From contig NZ_JBMHJM010000001.1 in assembly GCF_049747295.1 (NCBI RefSeq), positions 3,472,001-3,536,000 of the forward strand: 64,000 bases of DNA, given 5' to 3'. Below are positions 49,073 through 57,942 of the stretch, piece by piece. The translations under genes and the position numbers were made by a program. Source of the stretch: Afipia sp049747295 (GTDB lineage Bacteria > Pseudomonadota > Alphaproteobacteria > Rhizobiales > Xanthobacteraceae). Numbering within the stretch: position 1 is the stretch's first letter; each line of letters starts with the position of its first letter. The notes beneath the pieces are model-generated. The model searched no databases, was not told where the DNA came from, and was given only the letters and a program-made list of their open reading frames with translations.

Positions 49073-50338
49073 ATGTCGATTTTGTCCACCCTGCGTGATT
49101 GCAGGCAGTTGAAAGCTGTATCCGGATTGACCGCGTTGTGTCTGCCGATCACGTTGGCGGGACATGCGCTGGCCGCTGATCCGGCTCCGATTAAGATTGG
49201 TGTGATTGCAGAGGCACAAGCGATCGCAGGTGCTTCAATTCCGCAGGCCGCACAAATGGCCGCCGATGAAATCAACGCCAAGGGCGGCGTCGATGGGCGC
49301 AAGATTCAGATCGTCACCTACGACAACCACAGTTCGTCGGCAGATTCCGTCCGTGCGTTTCAGCGCGCCGTCAACGAAGATAAAGTCAACGCCGTTATCG
49401 CGAGCTTTATCAGTGAAGTGGTTCTTGCGCTTGAACCTTGGGCCTCTCGTCTGAAGACGCCGCTGATCACGCCGGGCGCGGCGTCCAACGAGATCAGCAA
49501 GAGCGTCCACAAGGATTATGAAAAGAACAAGTATACGTTCCACGGTTATTTGACTTCGGCGGCTTTGGCTTTGTCAGTTTGCGACGCTGCAAAAGAATTG
49601 CTTGTCGACGGCAAGAAGATGAAGACCGCGGTGATCATGAGCGAGGACGCCGCCTGGACCAAGCCGCTTGACGTCGGCTATGAGGAATGTCTGCCGAAGA
49701 TCGGCCTGAAGGTTCTCGATCACATCCGCTTCTCGCCCGACACCACTGACTTCACGCCTATTTTCAACAAGATTGAAGCCGCGAAGCCGGACGTCATTAT
49801 TACGGGCATTTCGCACGTGGGCGTGCAGCCGACTGTGCAATGGAAGAACCAGCAGGTGCCGATTCCCATGCTCGGGATCAGCTCTCAGGCGACCAACAGC
49901 ACCTTCGGCAGCGACACCAATAATGCCGCCGATGGCGTGATCTATCAGAGCGTGTCTGGCCCAAATGTTGCCGTGACGCCCAAGTCGGTCCCGTTCACCG
50001 ACAATTTCAAGAAGAAGTACGGCAACTATCCGGGCTATGCCGGCTATACGGCATATGATGAAGTCTATTTTATCGCGGATGCAGTGAAGCGGGCCGGATC
50101 GACCGATGCCGACAAGATGGTCACAGCGCTTGAAAAGACCGATTGGGAAGGCACCATCGGTCGCGTCCAGTTCTACGGTAAGGACGATGAGTTCACCCAT
50201 TCGATCAAGTACGGCAAAGGCTTGATCACGGGCCTGATCCTGCAGTGGCAGGACGGCAAGCAGGTCAGCGTGTGGCCGAAGGAAGTTGCCAAGGGGCAGC
50301 TGAAGTTCCCGGACTTCATCAAAACCACCACGCATTAA
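49073..50338 (+). CDS. ABC transporter substrate-binding protein, branched-chain type (system 3)
   Basis: A 421-residue Peripla_BP_6 protein. The signal peptide ends near ALA-AD, and the ligand domain begins IKIGVIAEAQAIAGASIPQA. Several acidic and aromatic positions differ from systems 1 and 2. It heads an operon of permeases and a fused ATPase, after a terminator-like hairpin. Its ligand is not indicated by neighbouring enzymes. Confidence 0.9.
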   Translation: MSILSTLRDCRQLKAVSGLTALCLPITLAGHALAADPAPIKIGVIAEAQAIAGASIPQAAQMAADEINAKGGVDGRKIQIVTYDNHSSSADSVRAFQRAVNEDKVNAVIASFISEVVLALEPWASRLKTPLITPGAASNEISKSVHKDYEKNKYTFHGYLTSAALALSVCDAAKELLVDGKKMKTAVIMSEDAAWTKPLDVGYEECLPKIGLKVLDHIRFSPDTTDFTPIFNKIEAAKPDVIITGISHVGVQPTVQWKNQQVPIPMLGISSQATNSTFGSDTNNAADGVIYQSVSGPNVAVTPKSVPFTDNFKKKYGNYPGYAGYTAYDEVYFIADAVKRAGSTDADKMVTALEKTDWEGTIGRVQFYGKDDEFTHSIKYGKGLITGLILQWQDGKQVSVWPKEVAKGQLKFPDFIKTTTH

Positions 50339-50348
50339 GTCGAAGTGA

Positions 50349-50377
50349 AACGCTCCCGGGTTTCCGGGAGCGTTTTG
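50349..50377 (+). terminator. Rho-independent terminator after the system 3 binding protein
   Basis: An 11-bp stem AACGCTCCCGG / CCGGGAGCGTT with a short loop, followed by TTTG. It sits between the binding protein and the permease genes and would raise binding-protein levels relative to the membrane parts. Confidence 0.8.
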
Positions 50378-50424
50378 CATCAGTTGTCCTCGAACGAGAC
50401 GGCTTCCGCCGTCGCGGAGCCTGA

Positions 50425-51300
50425 ATGCTTGTCCTACAGATTCTGATCGATGGCTTTGCCATCAGTTCGCTTTATGCGCTGGGCGCGACCGGATTTACAC
50501 TGATCTTCGGCGTCTCCGGCGTTTTGAACCTTTCTCATGGTGCATTGATGGTGACCGCTGCCGTTGCGGCATGGGCAGCGTCCAGCGTTCTGCAGCTCAA
50601 TACTTACGCCGGGGCGTTGGTTGGGGTTTTTACGGCATTGATTGCTGCACTCGCGACTTACTTTGTCGTGGTGCTGCCGATCCAGCGCTCCCGCAGCATC
50701 CCGTCAGAAGAGAAGGAAATCTTCGTTCTGACGGCCACGCTGCTCTGGGGCATCATGCTCCAGGAACTGATCGCCTATCTTTTCACCAATAACGCGAAAA
50801 CGGTGCTGCCCATTGTGGCGGGTGTCGTCGATATCGTTGGTGTTCGTACACCGCGGAACGAAATCTTCACTGCGATCGTCTGTTGTGTGGTGATCGGGCT
50901 TTTGTGGTTGCTTGTGAACCGCACGCGTACCGGCAAGGCCGTGCTGGCCGCTTCGATGAACCCGCGGGGCGTGACACTGCTCGGGCTCGAACTGAACAAC
51001 ATCTACATCGCGGTCTGGGCGATCTACGGAATTCTGGCCGGCATTGCCGGCGTGTTGCTCGGAATGTTCCTCGGCGTCAGCTCCTATAGTGTGGGTCCGT
51101 TGACCGCGAGTGCATTTTCGATCGTCGTGCTCGGCGGCCTTGGCAGCGTGTCGGGGTCGTTGATCGCGGCTTTCGTGGTCGGATATCTCGAAACTTTCAC
51201 CGCCTATGTTGTTTCCCCAGCCTACCGGACGATTCCCGCGCTGCTTCTCCTGGTCGCTGTGATGTACGTCCGCCCGCAGGGCCTTCTGGGGAGGAGATAA
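50425..51300 (+). CDS. LivH-type ABC permease (system 3)
   Basis: A 291-residue membrane protein starting MLVLQILIDGFAISSLYALG and containing VLNLSHGALMVTAAV, a LivH motif. The C-terminal RPQGLLGRR is conserved. It is separated from livM by only 3 bp. Confidence 0.9.
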   Translation: MLVLQILIDGFAISSLYALGATGFTLIFGVSGVLNLSHGALMVTAAVAAWAASSVLQLNTYAGALVGVFTALIAALATYFVVVLPIQRSRSIPSEEKEIFVLTATLLWGIMLQELIAYLFTNNAKTVLPIVAGVVDIVGVRTPRNEIFTAIVCCVVIGLLWLLVNRTRTGKAVLAASMNPRGVTLLGLELNNIYIAVWAIYGILAGIAGVLLGMFLGVSSYSVGPLTASAFSIVVLGGLGSVSGSLIAAFVVGYLETFTAYVVSPAYRTIPALLLLVAVMYVRPQGLLGRR

Positions 51301-51303
51301 GCA

Positions 51304-52227
51304 ATGCGTCTCTTTACTTCGCGTCTCTTCTGGATCGCGGTCGCGGTCATCGTCATCGCGTCCACCCTGCCGCTGTATGTTTCAGGCTACATTCTAGGTT
51401 TGCTGACGGTCGCCTATTATTTCGGCGTCTTCGCCATGTCCTGGGATCTGCTGTTCGGGTTTGCCGGCGAGGTGAACTTCGGGCCGACATTCCTGATCGG
51501 TGTCGGTGCCTACACGGCGGGTATTCTCAATAACCAATATGGTTGGTCGCCCTACCTCTGCATTGTGCTTGGTGCGGCGGCGTCCGTTCTCGCCGGTCTT
51601 GTGCTGGCGTTACCCGCGTTGCGGGTACGCGGACCTTACTTTGGTCTCACCACGCTCGTTGCAGTGCTGATGCTGCAAAACTTCATCGTCGTGTTCGCGG
51701 AACTGACCGGCGGTGAGATCGGCCTGACCATTCCGGACGTGATCTCGATCGATGCCAACACGAACTACTGGATCGCGCTCGGATTCATGACGATTAGCGG
51801 TGCCATTCTGTTCGGGCTGTCGCGCTCTCCCGTCGGCCTCGTTCTTCAGGCTAGTGGACAGGATCCTGTGCAAGCCGGTGCGCTGGGCTTCAACATCATC
51901 AAGCACAAGCTGGCCGCCTTTATCGTCAGCGCATTCTTCTCCGGTCTCTCAGGCGCTCTGCTCGTGTTCTACTTCGGCACGGCGTCTGTCGGCACGGTTG
52001 TTGACGTCGGCGTCGGCGTGCAAGTGATCGTGGCAGCAGTGCTGGGCGGCCGGCGAACCGTTCTCGGAGCGGCCCTCGGCGCTGTGTTTCTGATTTGCGC
52101 CGGCGAGCTTCTCAGGCCGCTCGGCGAGCTCGCCACGTTCGTCGTATCCGCCGTCGCGCTTGTCGTCATTCTGTTCTTCCCGAATGGATTTTTGGGATCA
52201 ATTCTGTCTCGGGGAGCACGCGCATGA
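51304..52227 (+). CDS. LivM-type ABC permease (system 3)
   Basis: A 307-residue membrane protein with DLLFGFAGEVNFGPTFLIG near the N-terminus and a LivM-like C-terminus (AAVLGGRRTVLGAALGAVF). It overlaps the fused ATPase gene by 4 bp. Confidence 0.9.
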   Translation: MRLFTSRLFWIAVAVIVIASTLPLYVSGYILGLLTVAYYFGVFAMSWDLLFGFAGEVNFGPTFLIGVGAYTAGILNNQYGWSPYLCIVLGAAASVLAGLVLALPALRVRGPYFGLTTLVAVLMLQNFIVVFAELTGGEIGLTIPDVISIDANTNYWIALGFMTISGAILFGLSRSPVGLVLQASGQDPVQAGALGFNIIKHKLAAFIVSAFFSGLSGALLVFYFGTASVGTVVDVGVGVQVIVAAVLGGRRTVLGAALGAVFLICAGELLRPLGELATFVVSAVALVVILFFPNGFLGSILSRGARA

Positions 52228-53705
52228 GCGCCGCGGAGGGCAAAGCACCGATCCTTCAAGTTCGTGGCCTGACGAAACGCTTTGGCGGCCTGACGGCGGT
52301 CAAGAATCTCAGTTTCGATCTGAGGGAAGGAGAGATCTTCGGGCTGATCGGTCCGAACGGATCGGGAAAATCGACTGCGATGAAGTCGATCATGGGCATC
52401 GAGCGGCCGACCGCCGGCAATGTCCTTTTGGACGGCGAAGATCTTGCAGGCAAGCCGTCGCACGAAATCGCGCGCCGCGGCTTCGGCATGGTCTTCCAGC
52501 ATTCGCGGCCACTAAACCGGCAGACTGTTCTCGAAAACATCATGGTCGCCCTGCTGCCGGACAGCCTGTTCAAGCTGTTCGCCGACCGTGCGCTGGTCGA
52601 CCGCGCCCGCTGGATTGCAGAGCGTGTCGGGCTTGAGAAAGTCATCGACCGCAAGCCGCCGACGCTGCCGTTCGCGGATTTGCGCCGTCTCGAGCTTGCC
52701 AAAGCCATCGCCCGGGATCCGAAGCTCGTTCTCGTGGACGAACCTTTTGCGGGATTAACGTCGGCAGAGGTCGGGGTCTTCTCGGATCTGATCCGCAGTT
52801 TCCGCGACGAAGGCCGCGCGGTGATGCTGGTCGATCACAACGTCAAAAGCGTCGCGGCTCTCGTCGATCGGGTGCTCGCCATGTATCTCGGCGAGGAGAT
52901 CGTCACGGGGCGCGCCGAAGACGTGATGAAAAATGAAACCGTCCGCCGCGTTTATCTCGGCGGTACGATCCAGACCTCGGCGCGGCCGGAATCAAGCTTT
53001 GCCGATAAGCAGCCGCTGCTTCAGGTCGAGAATGTCAGCGTTCACTATGGCAAGGCTCAGGCGCTGGAAAACGTCTCGATCCATGTCCATGAGGGTGAGT
53101 TCGTTTCTGTTGTCGGACTTAACGGCGCCGGAAAAACCACCTTGTTCAACACCATTTCCGGGCTGTTGCCGTACACCGGCAGCGTGGTCTGCAGCGGCGA
53201 AAACCTGCGGAGCAGGTCGCCGGCGAAGATTGCGCGCGGTGGCGTGGTGCATTGCCCGGAGACGCGGGAGTTGTTCGGAGAGATGACGGTTCGCGAGAAT
53301 CTCGACCTCGGCGGACAGCACCTGGAGAGGGCGGCACAGGAGAAGCAACTCGCCTGGCTGTTCGATCTGTTCCCGATTTTGAAGCAGCGCCAAGGTCAGA
53401 TGGCACAGACCTTGAGTGGTGGTGAACAGCAAATGCTCGCCATCGGTCGCGCCTTGATGATGCAGCCAAGAATTCTCATCCTGGATGAACCGACGCTCGG
53501 TCTGGCTCCCATTATTCTGGAACAACTTTCCAAAGCACTTGAGAAGTTACGGCAAACCACGCCGATCACGGTGCTGCTCGGCGAGCAGAACGTCACCTTC
53601 GCACTTCCTCACGCGGACCGTGTGTATGTCCTTGAACATGCGCGGATCGTCTGGGAAGGCGGTCCGAAGGAGTTTGCTGAAACGGCAGGAGCAAACTTCC
53701 TGTAA
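52224..53705 (+). CDS. Fused LivG-LivF ABC ATPase (system 3)
   Basis: A 493-residue protein with two complete ATPase domains in one chain. The LivG-like half (about 1-245) has Walker A GPNGSGKS, a degenerate signature LPFADLRRLEL, Walker B LVLVDEP and H-loop VDHNVK. The LivF-like half (about 265-493) has Walker A GLNGAGKT, signature LSGGEQQML and Walker B ILILDEP. In the other three systems of this window the two ATPases are separate genes. The fusion fixes a 1:1 ratio. The ATG overlaps the livM stop; an upstream in-frame start is only read-through. Confidence 0.9.
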   Translation: MSAAEGKAPILQVRGLTKRFGGLTAVKNLSFDLREGEIFGLIGPNGSGKSTAMKSIMGIERPTAGNVLLDGEDLAGKPSHEIARRGFGMVFQHSRPLNRQTVLENIMVALLPDSLFKLFADRALVDRARWIAERVGLEKVIDRKPPTLPFADLRRLELAKAIARDPKLVLVDEPFAGLTSAEVGVFSDLIRSFRDEGRAVMLVDHNVKSVAALVDRVLAMYLGEEIVTGRAEDVMKNETVRRVYLGGTIQTSARPESSFADKQPLLQVENVSVHYGKAQALENVSIHVHEGEFVSVVGLNGAGKTTLFNTISGLLPYTGSVVCSGENLRSRSPAKIARGGVVHCPETRELFGEMTVRENLDLGGQHLERAAQEKQLAWLFDLFPILKQRQGQMAQTLSGGEQQMLAIGRALMMQPRILILDEPTLGLAPIILEQLSKALEKLRQTTPITVLLGEQNVTFALPHADRVYVLEHARIVWEGGPKEFAETAGANFL

Positions 53706-54018
53706 GCTCGCCTGCAAACTGAAGCGGATCATCTGCATGGATTCATGTGGAACGGTTCTTCTCAGAGCCGTTCCGCATCCATGAGATCGGATGGCAGGTT
53801 AGGTCCATGCTCTTCAGTTGAAGGAGAAGACGAGCGGCTTTGGCCCACCAATTCGAAGGTCGGCGCTCAAAATCGCAGCTTGAGTGGAAATTTCTCTCCC
53901 CGAGAGTTTCCGGAGGACAAAGGTGTCGACTTGGCCTTAAAGAAGCAATGCCCAAGCCATTGTTATTGAAGGACTTTGAGGGCACATTTTGAGGGTGTCC
54001 ACACACCCCAGATGCCTC
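53706..54018. other. Intergenic region with a hairpin
   Basis: About 310 bp without a gene. Besides the hairpin at 53749 (separate entry) nothing is recognised. Confidence 0.4.
53749..53774 (+). terminator. Terminator-like hairpin after the fused ATPase
   Basis: An 11-bp stem GGAACGGTTCT / AGAGCCGTTCC with one G:U pair and a 4-nt loop. An outer repeat CATGGAT/ATCCATG extends the fold. No T-run follows. Confidence 0.6.
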
Positions 54019-54171
54019 ATGCGAGAACAACTTTACGATCCGTTTGGCGACGAAACTATCGAAGCGACAACGCGCGCTCCGATAGCGAATGCACCATCGT
54101 ATGTCGGCATAGCGACATTCTGGTGCATTGTGATTGCCCTGGTGGTTGTGCGGGTCTTTTATTTCGGCTGA
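54019..54171 (+). CDS. Small single-pass membrane protein
   Basis: A 50-residue protein: MREQLYDPFGDETIEATTRA, a short linker, then one hydrophobic helix (FWCIVIALVVVRVFYFG) at the C-terminus. It overlaps the convergent LysR 3' end by 13 bp. The clean soluble-head/helix layout suggests it is real, but no ribosome site is obvious. Confidence 0.45.
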   Translation: MREQLYDPFGDETIEATTRAPIANAPSYVGIATFWCIVIALVVVRVFYFG

Positions 54172-55100
54172 TGAGCCGTGGCGAGTTGGCCGTTGGAGCG
54201 TCGTGCGCCTTTGGACGGTGGCGAAATCAGATCTTCGAAAGCTGTCGCAGCGGGAATGTGAATTCGGCCGGGGACGCTGAGTTTCCACAATGTGCGCTCG
54301 ATGCGCAGACCGCGCATCGGCACGATTTTCAAACGATTCAGCGCAAGCTGATCCTTTACGCTGGCACGTGAGACGATTGAGACTCCAAGCCCCGCAGCGA
54401 CAAGCTGTTTGATGGCCTCGGTGCTGCCGATTTCGAAGCTTTTTGCCGGCTGAATGTTGTGATGGGCGAGAGCCTGCATCACGACTTCACGTGATCCTGA
54501 ACCTGCTTCGCGAAAAATGAGAACTTCGCCCGCGATGTCCATCGGGTTGATTGGTTCTTTCGCCGACGCAAATGGATGGCCAGGGCCAACGATCAGTTCC
54601 ATCACGTCGGTCTGCCAAGCCTCTGATTCCAGCCCATCGTCATCGACCGGTCCCTCGACAAGGGCGACTTCGATCTCGTGCCGCAGCATGAGATCCGCGA
54701 TGTCGCGCGTATTCGCGCTGATGAGCTGAAGGTCGATCCCCGGATAGGCCGTGTGGAACGCGCCCAGGAAATCGGGAAGTAAATACGTCGCGATGGTCGT
54801 GCTGGCACCGATCCGCAATGAACCGCTGTCGAGGCTTCTCAGTGCGCGAAGTTCCTCTTCCGCCGATCGCTCGGCCGCAAACAGAATATCGGCGTGGCGC
54901 ATCAGGGCAGCGCCTTCACGTGTTGGTGTGACGCCCTTGGAGGTGCGGTCAAGCAGGCGGCATCCCAGCTGCAGCTCGAAATCGCGTACGCCTTTCGAGA
55001 TCGACGGCTGGCTGACGGATAGGGCGTCGGCAGCCCTCGAGAAGCTGCCGGTCCGGACCACGGTCGCAAACAGACGAAAAAGGTGCAGGTTCAGCGGCAT
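54159..55100 (-). CDS. LysR-family transcriptional regulator (YeiE/CbbR-like)
   Basis: A 313-residue LTTR with the winged helix RTGSFSRAADALSVSQPSIS and a CysB/CbbR-type sensor domain. It is divergent from a YeiH-family transporter, the same pairing as YeiE-YeiH in enterobacteria, where YeiE senses a sulfur oxyanion. A palindrome abuts its start codon and could serve autoregulation and activation of the transporter. Confidence 0.85.
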   Translation of the reverse strand: MPLNLHLFRLFATVVRTGSFSRAADALSVSQPSISKGVRDFELQLGCRLLDRTSKGVTPTREGAALMRHADILFAAERSAEEELRALRSLDSGSLRIGASTTIATYLLPDFLGAFHTAYPGIDLQLISANTRDIADLMLRHEIEVALVEGPVDDDGLESEAWQTDVMELIVGPGHPFASAKEPINPMDIAGEVLIFREAGSGSREVVMQALAHHNIQPAKSFEIGSTEAIKQLVAAGLGVSIVSRASVKDQLALNRLKIVPMRGLRIERTLWKLSVPGRIHIPAATAFEDLISPPSKGARRSNGQLATAHQPK

Positions 55101-55105
55101 AACTT

Positions 55106-55127
55106 TTCTCTATAGGCCTAAAGAGAA
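55106..55127. promoter_or_regulatory. Inverted repeat in the LysR/YeiH intergenic region
   Basis: TTCTCT-N10-AGAGAA lies 5 bp upstream of the LysR start and 60 bp before the YeiH start. The size and position fit a LysR binding site. Confidence 0.5.
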
Positions 55128-55187
55128 AGGATATTATCCGTCTCGGCGCGATCGATGTACAATTTTCTTCTCTTTTGGAGGGGCAAA

Positions 55188-56246
55188 GTGCTTCATCGAG
55201 TTATCGCCGCCACAGACAAAACGCGAAAAACCCTGATCGAGGCGGGACTCGAGCGGGCGCCGGGCATCATTCTCTGCCTTGGTATCTCGGTGATCGCCCT
55301 CGGCATTCAGAGCGTGGAAGCCGCCAAATTCGGTCACCCCTACGTTGAGGGGCTGGTGGTTGCCATTCTTTTGGGGATGATCGTCCGCACTTTCTGGCAG
55401 CCTGGCAAACGCTGGCTGGTCGGGATCGCGTTCTGTGCGAAACAGATGCTCGAAGTGGCGGTGGTCCTGCTTGGCGCCTCGCTGAGTTTCGCGGCGATCG
55501 GTGCATCCGGTCCGCTGCTGCTGGCGACAGTGGTAATGACCGTCGTGGTCGCATTGGCATTCAGCTTCGGTGTCAGCCGCGTGCTGGGCCTGTCCACCAA
55601 AATGTCCATTCTGATCGCCTGCGGAAATTCGATTTGCGGCAACTCCGCAATCGCGGCGGTTGCGCCGGTGATTGGCGCCAACAGCGATGATGTCGGCGCA
55701 GCAATCTCGTTCACGGCCATTCTCGGCGTTCTCACCGTGCTCGGTCTGCCGCTGCTCGTGCCGATATTCGGCCTGTCGTCGTCGCAATATGGAATTCTGG
55801 CCGGCCTGACGGTGTATGCGGTTCCGCAGGTTCTGGCGGCGACTGTTCCACTCGGCATTGTGAGCACGCAGGTCGGCACCCTCGTCAAGCTGCTGCGCGT
55901 GTTGTTGCTTGGGCCTGTGGTGATTGGGCTGTCGTTGCTCTCGCACAAGATTCAGGGAAAAGAAGCCGCAACGGGCGGGAAGCGCGGTCCTATGACATGG
56001 GTGCCGTGGTTCATTCCAGGCTTCATTCTGTTCGCGATTTTGCGCTCTTTCGATGTCATCCCGACCATGGCAGTCGGACCGCTGGCCACGATCGCGACCA
56101 TCCTGACGGTGGTATCGATGGCGGCGTTAGGATTAGGCGTGGACGTGAGGGTGATCGGCCGTGTTGGCGGACGCGTCACCGCCGCCGTGACAATGTCGCT
56201 GGTTGTCTTGATCGTGATCAGTCTCGCGTTGATCCGTTTGTTCTGA
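55188..56246 (+). CDS. YeiH-family putative sulfate exporter
   Basis: A 352-residue integral membrane protein (PF03601) with about ten helices. The conserved ACGNSICGNSAIAAVAPVIG loop near the middle and the GLTVYAVPQVLAA segment are hallmarks. The family is called a putative sulfate exporter; the real substrate is not settled. I chose the GTG at 55188, which follows TTGGAGGGG at ideal spacing; an ATG at 55155 in the same frame would add 11 residues and lacks a ribosome site. Confidence 0.88.
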   Translation: MLHRVIAATDKTRKTLIEAGLERAPGIILCLGISVIALGIQSVEAAKFGHPYVEGLVVAILLGMIVRTFWQPGKRWLVGIAFCAKQMLEVAVVLLGASLSFAAIGASGPLLLATVVMTVVVALAFSFGVSRVLGLSTKMSILIACGNSICGNSAIAAVAPVIGANSDDVGAAISFTAILGVLTVLGLPLLVPIFGLSSSQYGILAGLTVYAVPQVLAATVPLGIVSTQVGTLVKLLRVLLLGPVVIGLSLLSHKIQGKEAATGGKRGPMTWVPWFIPGFILFAILRSFDVIPTMAVGPLATIATILTVVSMAALGLGVDVRVIGRVGGRVTAAVTMSLVVLIVISLALIRLF

Positions 56247-56275
56247 TCCCTCGCAGCATTCAGCAGCACAAAAGA

Positions 56276-56307
56276 AATGCGCCTGACCGGTGTCGATCAG
56301 GCGCATT
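56276..56307. terminator. Bidirectional terminator hairpin
   Basis: An 11-bp perfect stem AATGCGCCTGA / TCAGGCGCATT with a 10-nt loop, flanked by AAAG on one side and CTTT on the other. It lies between the convergent YeiH and HxlR genes. Confidence 0.75.
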
Positions 56308-56360
56308 CGGCTTTCAAAAGCAATCGATGACGAGAGCCTCGTTGTGATCGAATCAGAAAC

Positions 56361-56432
56361 GAGGCTCTAGATCCTCATTTTGACGCGTTTTCTTCACGCG
56401 AACCGGTAGCCACTTCGCTCGAAAACGGTCTA
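56361..56432. repeat. Dispersed intergenic palindromic element
   Basis: A palindromic unit containing GACGCGTTTTCTTCACGCGA, then ACCGGTAGCC, then ACTTCGCTCGAAAACGGTCT. GTTTTC and GAAAAC arms and CGCGAA/TTCGC arms can pair. From memory, elements of this form are very common between genes in Bradyrhizobium and relatives. The HxlR stop codon is supplied by its edge. Confidence 0.65.
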
Positions 56433-56957
56433 CGCCGCTTGGCCGCTGGCTTTTTTGGCTGTCCGGGTCTTGGCAACTTTTGCCGGCTTATCGATCTCGG
56501 CGACAACTCTCTTGCCAGGACCGTCATGGACGTGCACTTCCTTCGCCAGCAAGGGCTCTCCGCACTCGGAGCAGACCATCACCGGGTTGAAGTGCTTGTG
56601 GCACTTCTGATGCTCATGCAGCAGCGGACGGCCACGTTCGTCGACCATGTGGGTGTCGCCCCAATGCACGATCGCCATCATGATCGGGTAGAGATCGAGA
56701 CCCTTCTGGGTCAGGATGTATTCGAAGCGCTTGGGCGATTCCTGATAAGGAATCCGGCGCAGCACGCCGAGACGTACCAGCTTCTTCAGCCGTTCGGCAA
56801 GAAGGTGGCGGGTAATTCCCAGCGCAGACTGAAACGCCTCAAACCGCCGTGTGCGCAGGAAGCATTCCCGCAGGATCAACAACGTCCAGCGATCGCCGAT
56901 CACACCGATGGTGCGGGCCATCGAACATGGCTCTTCCTCAAGGGCATCCCATCTCAT
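56430..56957 (-). CDS. HxlR-family transcriptional regulator
   Basis: A 175-residue winged-helix protein: CSMARTIGVIGDRWTLLILR, then LGITRHLLAERLKKLVRLGV, both HxlR signatures. The C-terminal extension holds CHKH and CSEC, a possible zinc-ribbon, then a basic Lys/Arg/Ala tail. It is divergent from the HCCA-isomerase-like gene, whose promoter contains a palindrome, and is likely its repressor. Confidence 0.87.
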   Translation of the reverse strand: MRWDALEEEPCSMARTIGVIGDRWTLLILRECFLRTRRFEAFQSALGITRHLLAERLKKLVRLGVLRRIPYQESPKRFEYILTQKGLDLYPIMMAIVHWGDTHMVDERGRPLLHEHQKCHKHFNPVMVCSECGEPLLAKEVHVHDGPGKRVVAEIDKPAKVAKTRTAKKASGQAA

Positions 56958-57103
56958 GATAGTCTCCAGTCAGCGTCTGCGGTTTGTCTGGTTCCCGGGC
57001 ACATTCACCCCGCGATTCTGCATTCTAAATAGGTACTGAGATCGATTAAAGGCCTAAATTGGCAGGCCAAACGGCAGAATTCGCCTCAAAAAATCGTTCC
57101 GAA

Positions 57104-57132
57104 TTGACAGTTCAAAAATAGAACTTTAAAAC
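57104..57132 (+). promoter_or_regulatory. Promoter with palindrome in the spacer
   Basis: TTGACA, a 17-bp spacer and TAAAAC form a good sigma70-type promoter. The spacer begins with GTTC-AAAAATA-GAAC (57110-57124), placing a dyad between -35 and -10, as expected for a repressor such as the divergent HxlR. Confidence 0.55.
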
Positions 57133-57210
57133 TCCCTTATCGTTCGAGCCGGGGCGGGCCGGCGGCCCTGAATACCCCAAGATGATAACGAGCGCCTGAG
57201 GAGAAGTCCG

Positions 57211-57849
57211 GTGGTAAATCCCTTAAAGGTCGAATTCCAGTTCGATTTTGGCAGTCCCAATGCCTATCTCGCGGAGAAAGCCATCCCAGCGATCGAAAAA
57301 CGGACTGGGGTCAAGTTCGAGTATGTCCCGGTTCTGCTCGGCGGCATCTACAAGGCGACCAACAATATGTCGCCCTTCGATTCGCTCCGCGGCATCAAGA
57401 ACAAGCCGGAATATCAGGCGCTTGAGACTGAGCGCTTCATCCGCCGGCATAACATCACGACATTTAAGTCGAACCCGTTTTTCCCGGTCAACACACTGAT
57501 GCTGATGCGCGGCGCTGTCGCGGCCAAGTTTGAGAACGTCTTCGATGAGTATTTCCGGGCTGCTTACCACCATATGTGGGAAGAGCCGAAGAAGATGGAT
57601 GATGTCGAGACCTTTCGGACTGCCTTCAAGGCGTCAGGTATCGACGTCGACAAGCTGTTCGTGCGTGCTCAGCAGGACGACGTCAAGAAGAAGCTGATCG
57701 ATCTCACCACCGACGCTGTCAATCGGGGCGCATTCGGTTCGCCGACGTTCTTTGTCGGCAGCGAGATGTTCTTCGGCAAGGATCAACTCCGCGACGTCGA
57801 GGATTCGATTGTCGAGCAGCTCAGCGCCGCCAAGGTCAAAACGGCCTGA
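57211..57849 (+). CDS. 2-hydroxychromene-2-carboxylate isomerase-like DsbA/GST-kappa protein
   Basis: A 212-residue thioredoxin-fold protein of the HCCA-isomerase family. FDFGSPNAYLA near the N-terminus has Ser15 in the glutathione-activating position, and RGAFGSPTFFV holds the cis-Pro loop. In naphthalene and PAH degradation the enzyme isomerises a ring-cleavage product using glutathione. A GST gene lies 5 kb away. The start is GTG after GAGGAGAA. The CoA transferase follows after 93 bp and is probably in the same operon. Confidence 0.85.
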   Translation: MVNPLKVEFQFDFGSPNAYLAEKAIPAIEKRTGVKFEYVPVLLGGIYKATNNMSPFDSLRGIKNKPEYQALETERFIRRHNITTFKSNPFFPVNTLMLMRGAVAAKFENVFDEYFRAAYHHMWEEPKKMDDVETFRTAFKASGIDVDKLFVRAQQDDVKKKLIDLTTDAVNRGAFGSPTFFVGSEMFFGKDQLRDVEDSIVEQLSAAKVKTA

Positions 57850-57942
57850 CCTTGGGAACGCATTACCCGCGGGCGTAAAGGCCCGCGCTCGGTAAGCAAT
57901 TCGAAATACAAGCAGCCTCGCCAAACAACAGGGAAGAAGCAG

